This document shows positions 8,777-18,600 of a DNA stretch of 64,000 bases, in pieces. Position numbers and translations under genes: made by a program. The stretch comes from Bacteroidales bacterium. Lineage in GTDB: Bacteria; Bacteroidota; Bacteroidia; Bacteroidales; P3. Numbering within the stretch: the stretch's first letter is position 1; each line of letters begins with the position of its first letter. The stretch is taken from assembly GCA_017480225.1 (NCBI GenBank), contig JAFVBB010000014.1:1-64000 (forward strand). The letters run 5' to 3'. The notes beneath the pieces were generated by a model, which worked only from the letters and a program-made list of their open reading frames with translations, searched no databases and was not told the DNA's origin.

Positions 8777-10558
8777 CTATTCGTCGCTGGCCTCGCTCAC
8801 GAAGCGGCGGTAGGCGCTGAAGGTGTTGGCTCGCGAGAGGAAGCCCATGTAGTTGTAGTTGTCGTCAATCACCACGAGGTTGTAGCGCTCGCTGATGCGG
8901 AATTTCTGCACCACGTCGGTGAGCGAGTCGGTGGCGCGCACCACGTCGCCCTCGCTCAGGGGGTGCATCAGCTCGTCGACGGTCACGCTGTCGTACAGCT
9001 CGGGTCTGAAGATGATCTTGCGCACGTCGTCGAGCACCACAACGCCGAGGAACTTGTCGTCGTCGGTCAACACGGGGAAGATGTTGCGGCGCGAGGTCTG
9101 GATGACCTCCACCAGGTCGCGCAGCGAGTTGCCTGAGCGCACTATTACGAAGTTGTTCTCTATAAGGCTCTTCATGTTGAGCAGGTGCCATGCCGAGGCA
9201 TCCTTGTCGTGGGTGAGCAGGTCGCCGTGCTTTGCCAGTTTGCGGGCATAGATGGAGTGCCGCTCGAAGGGCGTGATGCAAAGGTAGGTGATTGAGGCCG
9301 CGGTGAGCAGCGGCACCAGCAGCGCGTAGCCGCCGGTGATTTCGGCAATAAGGAATGTGGCCATGAACGGGGCGTGCATCACGCCGGTCATCACGGCGGC
9401 CATGCCCACGAGGGCGAAGTTGGCCGTGCTTTGCGGAGGCAGGCCCAGCAGGTTGTTGAGCGTGGCCATCAGGTAGCCGCAGAGTCCGCCGATGACGAGC
9501 GAGGGGCCGAAGGTGCCGCCCACGCCGCCCGCGCCGATGGTGGCGGCGGTGGCCACTGCCTTGAGCATCACCAGCGCCAGCAGCACCGCCACCAGTGCCC
9601 AGGGGCTGGCGGCCAGGTTCTCGTAGGGCGCGCCGTCGAAGAGGGCGCCCGGATTGCCGTGAAGCAACTCGGTGAGCGAGTGGTAGCCCTCGCCGTAGAG
9701 CGGCGGGAATACCACCACCAGCACGCCGAGCGCCACGCCGCCGAAGAGCATCCTCAGCCAGGGGTTGGCGCGCCTGTTGAACCACCCCTCGACGCGGTCG
9801 GTCACACGGAGGAAGTAGAGCGACACCGCCGCGCAGAATACACCCAGCACGGCATAGTGGGGCAGCTGCGACAGGGCGAAACTTTCCTGCACGGTGAAGC
9901 TGAACTGCACGCCGGTGCCCATGAGGAAATAGGAGACCATGGAGGCCGAGAGCGAGGCTATGAGCAGCGGCAGCACGGTGGTGGACGTGAGGTCGAAGAG
10001 GAACACCTCGAAAACGAACAGTATGCCCGCTATGGGCGCTTTGAATATGCCCGCTATGGCTCCGGCGGCGCCGCAGCCCAGCAGCAGGCGCACACTTTTG
10101 GGGTTGAGGTGGAAGAAGCGGCCGATGTTGCTTCCTATAGCCGAGCCTGTGGAGGCTATGGGCGCCTCGAGCCCCACGCTGCCTCCAAAGGCCACCGTGA
10201 GGGTGGAGGCGATGAGCGAGGTGTACATATTCTTGGCCGGCAGGCGCGAGTGGGCTCGGCTGATGGCAAGCAGCACGGTGGGCAGCCCGTGGCCGATGTC
10301 GCCCCTGACAATGTACTTTACAAACAGCATCGTGAGCAGAATGCCCAGCATGGGCAGCAGCCCCACAACAAGACTCGACCCGTCGGCGAAGGCGCTCGTC
10401 ACCAGCCTGCCGCTCCAGCCCACAAGCGTCTTGAGCCCCACGGCGGCCAGCCCGGCCAGCAGCCCCACTACCACCGAAAGCAGCAGGAGCACACCCTGCT
10501 CGCTCATGTGGCGCAGCCGCCAGCGGTAGATGGTCTTGTGTATGTTGTTTTTTTGCAT
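8777..10558 (-). CDS. ClC-family chloride channel/transporter with CBS domains
   Basis: A membrane protein of 593 residues: a ClC core of about ten helices followed by two CBS domains (roughly the last 150 residues, including RSGNSLRDLVEVIQTS and VVIDDNYNYMGFLSR). ClC signatures are recognisable as GHGLP, GGSVGLEAP (which keeps the glutamate of the canonical GREGP gate) and GMAAVMTGVMHAPF. Substrate and mode (channel or H+ antiporter) cannot be told from sequence. A longer open frame upstream overlaps the divergent OmpA gene and is not used; the start MQKNNIHKTIYRW lies just behind a TATCTTTG element. Confidence 0.9.
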   Translation of the reverse strand: MQKNNIHKTIYRWRLRHMSEQGVLLLLSVVVGLLAGLAAVGLKTLVGWSGRLVTSAFADGSSLVVGLLPMLGILLTMLFVKYIVRGDIGHGLPTVLLAISRAHSRLPAKNMYTSLIASTLTVAFGGSVGLEAPIASTGSAIGSNIGRFFHLNPKSVRLLLGCGAAGAIAGIFKAPIAGILFVFEVFLFDLTSTTVLPLLIASLSASMVSYFLMGTGVQFSFTVQESFALSQLPHYAVLGVFCAAVSLYFLRVTDRVEGWFNRRANPWLRMLFGGVALGVLVVVFPPLYGEGYHSLTELLHGNPGALFDGAPYENLAASPWALVAVLLALVMLKAVATAATIGAGGVGGTFGPSLVIGGLCGYLMATLNNLLGLPPQSTANFALVGMAAVMTGVMHAPFMATFLIAEITGGYALLVPLLTAASITYLCITPFERHSIYARKLAKHGDLLTHDKDASAWHLLNMKSLIENNFVIVRSGNSLRDLVEVIQTSRRNIFPVLTDDDKFLGVVVLDDVRKIIFRPELYDSVTVDELMHPLSEGDVVRATDSLTDVVQKFRISERYNLVVIDDNYNYMGFLSRANTFSAYRRFVSEASDE

Positions 10559-10570
10559 AAAATTCGGTTG

Positions 10571-10578
10571 CAAAGATA
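10571..10578 (-). promoter_or_regulatory. -7 element of the ClC gene promoter
   Basis: TATCTTTG on the minus strand, 13 bases before the ClC ATG, in the 70-base divergent gap shared with the OmpA-like gene. No -33 TTTG is seen at 19-20 bases. The transcript leader would be only a few bases long. Confidence 0.6.
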
Positions 10579-10628
10579 CGAAAATAATCACAACCGCGTT
10601 GTAGGGTAACAAAAAATATTGTCCAGAC

Positions 10629-11639
10629 ATGAGAAGAACATTATTGCTGGCAGCGGCGGGCGCGTTGATTTTCAGTTCGTGCGTTGCCTTGAGCGAACAT
10701 GAGGACCTGCTTGCCAAATATGAGCAGACGCAGCGGCAGTTCAGCTTGCAGCAGCAGGAGCTGCTCGACCTCAAGGAGGAAAATGCATCGCTGGCCAGGC
10801 AGAACCAGTCCATGAGCAACGAGTTTGCCGACATGGCTCTGGCCAGGAGCAGTGCCGAGCAGCGTGCCGACAGCCTCAACCGCCGCATCGAGCAGATGGC
10901 TCACCACTACGACACCACGATGGAGAACTACATGCAGGAGGTGGCCGGGAAGAGCCGCGACCTCACCAGGGCGCAGAACCTGCTCACCGCCCGCACCAAG
11001 GAGCTGGCCGACAAGGAGCGCGAGCTGCAGGCTCGGCAGACCGAGCTGTCGGAACAGCAGGAGAACTTCAAGATGGAGCGCAGCCAGTTCCTCACCAAGC
11101 AGCGTGAGCTGGAACAGCAGGAGGCTGCCACCAAGGCGCAGCTCGAGGCCAAGGAGCGCGAACTGGAGGCTGTGCGCACTGCCGTGACCAAGGCGTTGAC
11201 CGGTTTCAGCGACAAGGGGCTCAACGTGGAGGTGAAGGACAGCAAGGTGTATGTGTCGATGGAGAACAAGCTGCTATTCCCGTCGGCCAGCTGGACGGTG
11301 AGCAAGGACGGCGTGGCTGCCATCAAGGAACTTGCCAAGGTGCTTGAGCAGGATTCGACGCTCAACATCATGGTGGAAGGCCATACCGACAATGACGCGT
11401 ACCACGGCTCGACCGCCGTCAAGGACAACTGGGACCTCAGTGTTATGCGGGCCACGGCCATTGTGAAGTTGCTGCTGCAGAATGGCAAAGGTATCAATCC
11501 GGCCCGGATAGAGGCTTGCGGTCATGGAGAGTTCGCCCCCAAGGTGCCCAACGACAGTCCGGCCAACAAGGCAATAAACCGCCGCACGGAGATAATACTG
11601 ACACCAGACATCGACAAACTCCTCAAGGAGTTGCGTTGA
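10629..11639 (+). CDS. OmpA-family lipoprotein with long coiled coil
   Basis: An envelope lipoprotein of 336 residues. A signal peptide ends in the lipobox FSSC (C18). Residues about 25-190 are a heptad-rich coiled coil full of Gln and Glu. The C-terminal 130 residues are an OmpA-like peptidoglycan-binding domain (VEGHTDND, NWDLSVMRATAIVKLLL, NRRTEIIL). It probably tethers the outer membrane to the cell wall. It is followed by a good intrinsic terminator and appears to be monocistronic. Confidence 0.9.
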   Translation: MRRTLLLAAAGALIFSSCVALSEHEDLLAKYEQTQRQFSLQQQELLDLKEENASLARQNQSMSNEFADMALARSSAEQRADSLNRRIEQMAHHYDTTMENYMQEVAGKSRDLTRAQNLLTARTKELADKERELQARQTELSEQQENFKMERSQFLTKQRELEQQEAATKAQLEAKERELEAVRTAVTKALTGFSDKGLNVEVKDSKVYVSMENKLLFPSASWTVSKDGVAAIKELAKVLEQDSTLNIMVEGHTDNDAYHGSTAVKDNWDLSVMRATAIVKLLLQNGKGINPARIEACGHGEFAPKVPNDSPANKAINRRTEIILTPDIDKLLKELR

Positions 11640-11661
11640 CGTAGACAGTGTAAAGTCTTGC

Positions 11662-11692
11662 AAGGGGGGGGCGTGTCCTCCCTTCTTTTTTT
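11662..11692 (+). terminator. Intrinsic terminator of the OmpA-like gene
   Basis: A G-rich/C-rich stem (AAGGGGGG pairing with CCTCCCTT, one mismatch) is followed by a C and seven T residues, 22 bases after the stop codon. Confidence 0.75.
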
Positions 11693-11940
11693 CAGTAAGG
11701 CGAGTTTTTTGCTGCTGTATGGAAATGTTTTTATATCCTCGCGCGGTGACTTCCAGTACGAAACGCAACTTTGGGAGAAAAAACACGGACGAAAATGGTT
11801 TTCTGGCAAAGGAGGTGGATAAACCTCTTCTCTCTGCAGATGGAAATAGTGTGTACTTTCTAGGCTTCTTCCCCATAAGTGACAAAATGGCACAGCTAAA
11901 CCAAATTCGGTGATAGTAATGTTCTCCGTGTGTGGGTTGT
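11693..11940. other. Intergenic stretch without a convincing gene
   Basis: Between the two terminators. A 64-codon frame at 11719-11913 (+) is open, but it has no family resemblance and no promoter or ribosome-binding site that I can see. I see nothing else here. Confidence 0.5.
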
Positions 11941-11980
11941 AAAAAACTGAATGCCCAGACCGTCGGTCCGGACATCCAGT
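11941..11980 (-). terminator. Intrinsic terminator of prs-rplY
   Basis: On the minus strand a 16-bp stem, interrupted only by G-U pairs, closes a GAC loop (62-64 of this stretch on the plus strand read GTC) and is followed by six T residues. It lies 28 bases after the rplY stop. Confidence 0.9.
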
Positions 11981-12008
11981 TTCTTGATCTCGCTTCTTGT
12001 AGGCTGCT

Positions 12009-12584
12009 TTACTCGGCGGCCTCTTCGGCTGCGGTGGCGCTGGCGCGGGTGCTCACGATGTTGATCACCTCGCTGCTCTTGGGGTTGAGAATGCAGTACT
12101 TTTCGGTGGCAATGTCCTCGACGCGAATGCGCTGGTTGACATCAAGGTTGGTGATGTCGAGCATCACCTCGCTGGGCATCTCGGCCGGAAGAGCCTTGAC
12201 GTTGACGCGCTTCTGCTTGTAGACCAGTTTGCCGCCTTTCATGACGCCCTTGGAGGTGCCACAGGTGTGCACCGGGATAGACATGACAATGGGCTTGTCG
12301 TCGGTCAGTTCGTAGAAATCGGCGTGGTAGACAATCTCGGTGACGGGATGGAAGTCGATGTCCTTAAGCATGGCCATGTGCTTCACTCCGCCGAGGTCGA
12401 TGTTAACAAAGCAAGGTTCGGGGTTGAACAGAATGCGCTGGAAGGCAGTCTGCTCGACGCTGAAGAGGTACTGCTCGCCTTTGCCGTACATGACGCATGG
12501 CACGCGATCCTCACGGCGCAGAGCCTTAGCATCTTTTTTCCCTACGTGCTCACGCAGAGCACCGCTCATTGATACTACTCTCAT
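12009..12584 (-). CDS. rplY: 50S ribosomal protein bL25 (CTC form)
   Basis: Binds 5S rRNA in the large ribosomal subunit. At 191 residues it is the long CTC-type: an N-terminal bL25 domain (REDRVPCVMYGKGE, VNIDLGGVKHMAMLKDIDFHP) plus a C-terminal beta domain (SIPVHTCGTSKGVMKGGKLV, LPAEMPSEVMLDI). It lies 37 bases after prs in the same direction and shares the strong terminator downstream; the prs-rplY pairing is common in bacteria. Confidence 0.95.
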   Translation of the reverse strand: MRVVSMSGALREHVGKKDAKALRREDRVPCVMYGKGEQYLFSVEQTAFQRILFNPEPCFVNIDLGGVKHMAMLKDIDFHPVTEIVYHADFYELTDDKPIVMSIPVHTCGTSKGVMKGGKLVYKQKRVNVKALPAEMPSEVMLDITNLDVNQRIRVEDIATEKYCILNPKSSEVINIVSTRASATAAEEAAE

Positions 12585-12621
12585 TGTTTGGTTGTTTGTT
12601 TATGGGTTAATAAAAATATGG

Positions 12622-13608
12622 TCAGTCGTTCATGCGCTTGATGACGCCTTTGCGGTGGAGGGTTGTCTCGTAGAGATTGTCGAGGCTTTCGTAGTTCACC
12701 ACTCTGCGTATGGCCTCAGCCAGCAGCCAGTCGCAGCTGAGCACGTGTATTTTGCTGCTCTCGCGGCGCAACGGAATGGTGTCGGTCACGACGAGCTCTT
12801 CCAGCTCGGAGGCCTCCACTTTCTCGATGGCCTGCCCGCTCAGCACGGGGTGTGTGATCATTGCACGCACGCTTTTCGCGCCGCTTTTCTTGATGATGCC
12901 CGCGGCCTTGCAGATGGTGGAGCCTGTGTCGATGATGTCGTCTAGCAAAATGACGTGCTTGCCCTCCACGTCGCCGATGAGCCGCATCTCTCCAATCTCG
13001 TTTGGCTTGTTGCGGTGTTTGTAGCAGATAACAAAGCTGTTGTTGAGGGTCTTGGCATAAGTGCCAGCGCGCTTGCTGCCTCCCATGTCGGGGCTGGCGA
13101 ACATCACGTCGTCGATGTCGAACTTCTCACGGATGTAGGGCATGAAGATACTGCTGCCGAAGAGGTGGTCCACAGGCACATCGAAGAAGGCCTGTATCTG
13201 GTCGGCGTGCAGGTCCATGGTGATTACCCTGTCCACACCGGCTACGGTAATCATGTCGGCAATGAGCTTCGACGCGATGGGCACGTGCGGCTTGTCCTTG
13301 CGATCCTGGCGCGCGAAACCGTAGTAGGGTATCACTGCCACAATCTTCTGTGCCGATGCGCGCTTTGCCGCATCAATCATCATCAGCAGCTCAAACAGGT
13401 TGTCGGTAGGGGGAAGTGTGGATTGGATGATGAAGACAATGCCGCCTCGGATAGTCTCCTCGTAGGAGGGCTGGAATTCGCCGTCGGCATACTGAAAAAC
13501 CGTGGAATTACCAAGGGAGATGCCGTAGATTTCGGCCACACGCCGAGCCAGGTTTTCCGTGGCGCGCCCGGCGAAAATGAACACCTTGTCTGAACGCATA
13601 TCGCTCAT
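12622..13608 (-). CDS. prs: Ribose-phosphate pyrophosphokinase
   Basis: Makes PRPP from ribose-5-phosphate and ATP for purine, pyrimidine, NAD, His and Trp synthesis. The 328-residue protein shows the PRPP synthase features YADGEFQ, YYGFARQDRKD (ATP/flexible loop), the metal-binding signature with MDLHADQIQAFF, and the PRPP-binding loop VILLDDIIDTGSTI. The start may be the first Met or the fourth residue. Transcribed from a TTTG-N19-TATCTTTG promoter and followed by rplY. Confidence 0.97.
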   Translation of the reverse strand: MSDMRSDKVFIFAGRATENLARRVAEIYGISLGNSTVFQYADGEFQPSYEETIRGGIVFIIQSTLPPTDNLFELLMMIDAAKRASAQKIVAVIPYYGFARQDRKDKPHVPIASKLIADMITVAGVDRVITMDLHADQIQAFFDVPVDHLFGSSIFMPYIREKFDIDDVMFASPDMGGSKRAGTYAKTLNNSFVICYKHRNKPNEIGEMRLIGDVEGKHVILLDDIIDTGSTICKAAGIIKKSGAKSVRAMITHPVLSGQAIEKVEASELEELVVTDTIPLRRESSKIHVLSCDWLLAEAIRRVVNYESLDNLYETTLHRKGVIKRMND

Positions 13609-13674
13609 CTATTGTTTTGGTTTTATTGTTCTTATGCTCTTTGTTCGCAGTTATTCTGCCGATTAAATCGCTTG

Positions 13675-13705
13675 CAAAGATACGTATTATTTGACGACCG
13701 GCAAA
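13675..13705 (-). promoter_or_regulatory. Promoter of prs-rplY
   Basis: On the minus strand TTTG (13705-13702), 19 bases, TATCTTTG (13682-13675): an exact match to the Bacteroidota sigma-ABfr form, 67 bases before the prs ATG. Confidence 0.85.
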
Positions 13706-13712
13706 AAAATAT

Positions 13713-13743
13713 TTTGCCATGTCGCGGAAAGTGTGTACCTTTG
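13713..13743 (+). promoter_or_regulatory. Promoter of tRNA-Leu(CAA)
   Basis: TTTG (13713-13716), 19 bases, TACCTTTG (13736-13743), 27 bases before the tRNA. It is back to back with the prs promoter. Confidence 0.85.
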
Positions 13744-13770
13744 CACCCGATTTCGAATGGCAGAAGTCAA

Positions 13771-13853
13771 GCCCTGGTGGTGGAATGGTAGACACGGTAG
13801 ACTCAAAATCTGCTGCTCGCAAGGGCGTGAGGGTTCAAGTCCCTCCCGGGGTA
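13771..13853 (+). tRNA. tRNA-Leu, anticodon CAA
   Basis: An 83-nt class II tRNA. The acceptor GCCCTGG pairs with CCGGGGT, the anticodon stem is GTAGA/TCTGC with loop CTCAAAA (anticodon CAA), there is a long variable arm, and the T-arm is GAGGG-TTCAAGT-CCCTC. CCA is not encoded. No terminator follows directly; the next T-run is at the end of the structured RNA at 14073-14081, so the two may be one transcript. Confidence 0.95.
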
Positions 13854-13863
13854 CTAAAAAAGA

Positions 13864-14081
13864 AACGTTGAGCGAAACGTTTTATCTGCGGCTAACCGAA
13901 TCTCGCAAGTTCGAAACCGTCTGCAAGATAAAGCAATTGCCTCCGTTCATGGCTAGGTGCATCAATTCTTTGTTGTGCCTGCAGCGTGGGCTTCAGGCAT
14001 TGCTTATCCTCAGACGGTAGGCAATGCGAGAGCCTGGTTAGCGGGATGAGCGATGAACTGCGATACCCGCGCTTCTTTTTT
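13864..14081 (+). ncRNA. Structured RNA, copy A (unassigned family, hand-folded)
   Basis: Shares order and structure with copy B (45600-45917). Seen in order: hairpin AACGTT/AACGTT (13864-13869, 13876-13881) with a 6-base loop; an enclosing helix TTATCT/AGATAA (13882-13887, 13927-13932) around hairpin CGAA/TTCG whose loop TCGCA can pair with TGCG just upstream; then a 3' domain closed by AGCGTGGG (13983-13990) and CCCGCGCT (14066-14073). The inner stem is GCATTGC/GCAATGC (13997-14003, 14021-14027), and its loop TTATCC (14004-14009) can pair with GGATGA (14044-14049). The closing stem runs into a T-tract, so it doubles as a terminator. Function unknown. Confidence 0.7.
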
Positions 14082-14137
14082 GAGATTTTAAATTTGCATC
14101 CGGTATCGTGCAAACATTAAACGAGAAAGGACGTCAA

Positions 14138-15079
14138 ATGAGAAGAACTAACAAATGGAGTATGGTAATGTCTCTGTTTTTTTTCGGTGTGGTGATGATG
14201 GAAGGCTGTGGTAAAGAGAATTCAGATGAACCAGGCTCAACTTCAGGAGGCTCTATTGGTGGCATCGCATGGCCAGAACGTCGAGTAAGCCACATGGAGA
14301 ATCCCCTTCGAAACTTACATTACGACTTTACATGGCAGAATGGTAAGGTTAAGGAGATTTTGATTGTGTCTACGAATGAAAACCCGGATTCATTGTTGTG
14401 GACTTTCGCATACGACAAAGATAAATTACTTTCGACACTCTACGACTTCAGAGAGTATGGACGTACGCCTGCTGTTGCCAATTTTGAGTTTGTATACACA
14501 GGGAACCAAATAACAGATGTGCAGATACATCTGCCTACATCAGATGAGGATGATAATGAACATGTTCAGCATTTATCGTTGACATACAAAGGAAACAAAC
14601 CATCGGAAGTAAAATTGAAATACTGGGGTCATGATGTCGAGTACGATGACAACGGGGAGGTCGTGAGAGACGTGTGGGAAGAAAGCGTTGCAAGCACCTA
14701 TACACTAGGGTGGACTCACGATAATATCACGGAGTATGGTATCTATATTTATGGGGAAGGCGGAGATGTCCATCTAACATACGATGATCATCCCAACCCA
14801 CTCTATATGCCGCTTGGTCCTTTTGAGGCATTAGGTATTCTCGAGGATAGCAAATTCTTCATAGATGGAAGGGGCAGATTTTTCTCGAATGCGCTATGGA
14901 GTAAAAATAATATAACATCTTTCCCTCTTTTCAGTATGAGAGACTATGACGACGGAGAGCCGTTTTATGCCACTTTCCGTTATGATTATGATCAAGCAGG
15001 CGATTATCCGACAGCAATGTATGTTGTCCTACCTGATGGCACAGAACGTGTGTTCATGACCTTTAGTTATGAAAAATAA
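14138..15079 (+). CDS. Putative lipoprotein, unknown function
   Basis: I do not recognise the family with confidence. The 313-residue protein has a signal peptide (hydrophobic 8-20) and a lipobox-like MEGC (C24), then a Ser/Gly-rich linker (GSTSGGSIGG) and a domain rich in Tyr, Asp and Trp with repeated short strands ending in TFSYEK. The pattern resembles the extracellular YD-like lipoproteins common in Bacteroidales. The ATG at 14138 is chosen over 14108 because AAAGGA lies 7 bases upstream and the signal peptide then starts properly. It is AT-richer than neighbouring housekeeping genes and follows structured RNA copy A by 56 bases. Confidence 0.7.
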   Translation: MRRTNKWSMVMSLFFFGVVMMEGCGKENSDEPGSTSGGSIGGIAWPERRVSHMENPLRNLHYDFTWQNGKVKEILIVSTNENPDSLLWTFAYDKDKLLSTLYDFREYGRTPAVANFEFVYTGNQITDVQIHLPTSDEDDNEHVQHLSLTYKGNKPSEVKLKYWGHDVEYDDNGEVVRDVWEESVASTYTLGWTHDNITEYGIYIYGEGGDVHLTYDDHPNPLYMPLGPFEALGILEDSKFFIDGRGRFFSNALWSKNNITSFPLFSMRDYDDGEPFYATFRYDYDQAGDYPTAMYVVLPDGTERVFMTFSYEK

Positions 15080-15658
15080 CGTTGTCAAGTAACTGGGATC
15101 TTGATATTCAAGCACAGCCCAGCAATCGGTGTATCTTGCCTCTTTCCTGACGTGTATTTCGTACCTGCCTCGCATTAGGAGAACGTAGTAGGAATACTGG
15201 AAAAGATGCCAGAAGCCTTACGGGAGAGAGTCAACGGGATAACGCTTGCCTCTCCATAGGTAACATGACACCTTTACACATCGGATATCACTGCGACCGC
15301 ACGGGCTCGTTGAAGCGTGATTTGTGAAGTGTAGTGACCCCTACGGAGCGCTTGACACGGAGCATTTCGTTGGTGTGCCTGATATGATCCAGATGCTTCC
15401 TGTACCGGTCGAAGTCGTAGTCCGCTTCCTTGGATTGGATATATCGAAGATGCCTCATCGAGCATGGTAGGCATATCTCGTAATCTTCGGCAGTGCACCA
15501 CCCGACAGTCGGGATGTGGCTGCTTGGCGATCTGACGCACGATGTTACTGCTGCCCCTGGAATGTTCCGTTTACATTGCTGGCATTTGCTCGGTTCAGCA
15601 TGGCGAAAGTATCAGTAATTGCTTCTCCACAAGGTGTTGCATATTCTGTCTATTGGAG
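15080..15658. other. Gene-free region with possible decayed coding remnants
   Basis: These 579 bases lie between convergent genes. On the plus strand about 26 codons near 15180-15257 read ENVVGILEKMPEALRERVNG, which looks like part of a transposase (the ISAon1/ISL3 type has a similar stretch) and soon meets a stop. On the minus strand a frame of about 105 codons, open from about 15617 to 15302, has no proper start and contains two CxxC pairs plus DYDFDRYRKHLDHIRHTNEM. Neither is an intact gene. I take the region as decayed mobile DNA, weakly supported. Confidence 0.35.
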
Positions 15659-18600
15659 TTATTGCACAATGACTCTTGCCGTCCAGTGTCCTATGCAGAC
15701 AAGGTATACGCCTGCTGGTAGTTTCTCTCTGGCGGAGTACTGCCGGCCTCTGACGTCGAATATGCGCACCTCGCTATTGTCCGCCCCAAGAACCACAATA
15801 CGGCCATGGCTCACCTTGACGACAAGGGGCGTCTGCTCTATTTCTGCTATGCCTACGGTGCTTTCAAAATGAGCCTCCAGCTGCATGTCTCCGTCCACCG
15901 TGATTTGGCGAGAGGACAGGGTGTCACCATCGCTCCATCGCACGAATCGACAGTTGTCGAATGGCTGTGCGGCTATGCTGGCCATACTTCCGTAATGGTA
16001 GCTGCCGGTGCCGCTTACACTGCCCATGGAGTAGTCGTTGGCCGTTATTAGCAGAGAGTGGCTTACAGGTTCGAACAATGCCGTGTAAGTCGCATCGTTC
16101 ACCACAGTTATCACTCGCGGGTTGCTGCTAACGCCGTCGCTCCAGCCTGCGAAGAGGCTGTGCTCGTTGGCAGTGGCGATGAGTGTGGCGTTTTCGCCGA
16201 GGTAGTATGTACCTGTCTGAATGCCAGTCTCGCCTATCTTCGCCGAGCCACGTGTGCTGTCATTGCTCGTCACATTGATTGTACGCCGTTCATCTTCTGT
16301 GAAGATGGCTGTGAAGGTGGTGTCGCTGGCGATGACCACCATGCGTGGATTGGTGGTGCTGCCGTCACTCCACTGCACGAAGTGGTGATGGGCTGCCGGT
16401 TGTGCATAGAGAGTGGCCTGCTGCAGGTAATTGTAGTGCCCGCTGCCGGAGGCGTTGCCCATTGCACTGTCTTCTGGACGGACTGTAAGTCTGTATTGGT
16501 TTATTGCGAAGTGGGCGGTGAAAAGAGTGTCGCTGTGCAGTTTGACGTATCGAGGGTTTTCTGTGTTGCCGTCGTGCCAGTGGGTGAAGTGGTATCCGTA
16601 ATTTGGAGAGGCAATGAGCTGTTCTGTGAGATTACTTTGTTTCGTGTGATTGGCGAGCCCCATAGATGAGTCGGCGCTTGCTGTGGTGAGGCTCACAAAG
16701 ATGGCAGTCAGCATTGTGTCGCGTGTAAGTGTGAAAGTAATCGGGTTTGTTGTGCTGCCGTTGCTCCAGCGCAGGAAGTGGTGAAGGGGTGATGGAAGTG
16801 CGGAGAAGGTAAGTGGTGTGAGGTAGCCATATGTGCCACCTGCGTTGGCTACTTCGCCACGGTTGCTGTCGTTGACGTTACAGTGTGCGGTGTATTGGTT
16901 TGGGGCAAACTGGGCCGTGATGGACGTGTCATGCTCCACCACCACGCGTCGTGGATTGTCTGTGCGGTCGTCATTCCATTGCGTGAAGTGATAACCATAC
17001 AGTGGTGACGCTGTGACCCACACGGCTGTGCCGTAGTCCACGGTGTCGCTGCCGATGACTGAGCCTCGTGATGAGTCGGCCGTGAGGATGGTCACGGTGT
17101 GGCGGTCGATGGCGAAGTGAGCTGTCAATGTTGTGTCGCGTGTGACTGTCAGCGTGCGCGGGTTGTCTTCAATGCTGTCGTTCCACATGGTGAAGTGGTA
17201 GTGGGGCAGGGGCACTGCTGTCAGTGCCACCTGCTGGAGGTAGTTGTAATTGCCACTTCCTGTTGTGCCTCCCAGTGTGATGTTGCTGCTGATGGCGTTG
17301 ACAAAGTAGCTGTTTGTGGAGAACTCGGCAGTGTAGTGAGAAGAGTCTATGACTACCACCGAGCGTGGGTTGTCGGTGTTGCCATCGCTCCATTGCACGA
17401 AGTGGTATCCATAGTTGGCTGTGGCGGAGAGTGAGGCCGTAGAGCCGTGGTTGTAGGTGCCACTGCCGCTCACCGCACCCATATTGCTGTTGTTACTCTG
17501 CACCGCAAGGGCATAGCTGTTGATGGCAAACTGGGCGGTGTAGGTGGCGTTCTGCGTGATGGAGATGAGGCGTGGGTTGTCGGTGTTGCCGTCGCTCCAC
17601 TGCGTGAAGTGGTAGCCTGCGTTGGGCAGGGCCTCGATGTTCACGGGCGTGAGGTAGCTGTACGAGCCGCCGCCACTGGTGGTGCCTATGGCGGGGTTGC
17701 TGCTCTGCACGGTGAGGATGAAGGTGTTTATCTCGAACTGCGCCGTCAGGGTCAGCGCACTCTGCACGGTGAGGCTGCGTGGGTTGTCGGTCGTGCCGTC
17801 GCTCCACTGCGTGAAGTGGTAGCCGTAGGTCTCCACGGCCATTAGCGTGGCAGTGCTGCCGTAGGTGTAGGTGCCGCTGCCGTAGGTGCTGCCCATGGTA
17901 GGATCGCTGGGTTCGGCGGTGATGGCATAGCTGTTGGCAGCGAACTGGGCGGTGAACATCGAATCGCGCGTAACGGTGATGGTGCGCGGATTGTCGGTAA
18001 TCTCGTCGTGCCACTTCACGAAGTGGTAGCCGTAGGCCGGTGTGGCGGTCATCTGCATCTCGTGCAGGTAGTTGTATGTGCCGCCACCGCTCACACTGCC
18101 CATGGTGGTGTTGCTGGGCGTAGCCACTATGCTGTAGCTGTTCACGCCGAAGTAGGCCGTGAATGTCGAGTCCTGGCTCACGGTGATAGTGCGCGGATTG
18201 AGCGTCGAGCCGTCGTTCCACTGCGTGAAGTGGTAGCCATAGTTGGCGGTGGCGGTGAGGCTCACCTGGTTCATGTAGTAGTACACGCCGCTGCCGCCCA
18301 CGTTGCCCATTTCGGGGTTGGCGTTGGCCACGGTGATGCTGCTCACGTTGCTGACGAAGACGGCGGTGAAGAGCGAGTCGCGCGTGGCGGCGAGGTAGCG
18401 CGGGTTCTGCGTGTTGCCGTCGCTCCACTTGAGGAAGTGATAGCCGTCGTAGGCCGTGGCCGAGAGAGTTACGGGGGCGTTGTAGTTGTAGAGACCTGTG
18501 CCGCTCACCGCACCCATCGTGCTGTCGTTGCAGGCCACGGTGATATAACTATAGTTTACGGCGAATATGGCCTCGAAGACGGTGTCCTTCGTCATGGCTA

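Noticed and set aside
11719..11913. 64-codon gene on the plus strand
   Set aside because: No homology recognised, no promoter or ribosome-binding site, and it lies between two terminators.
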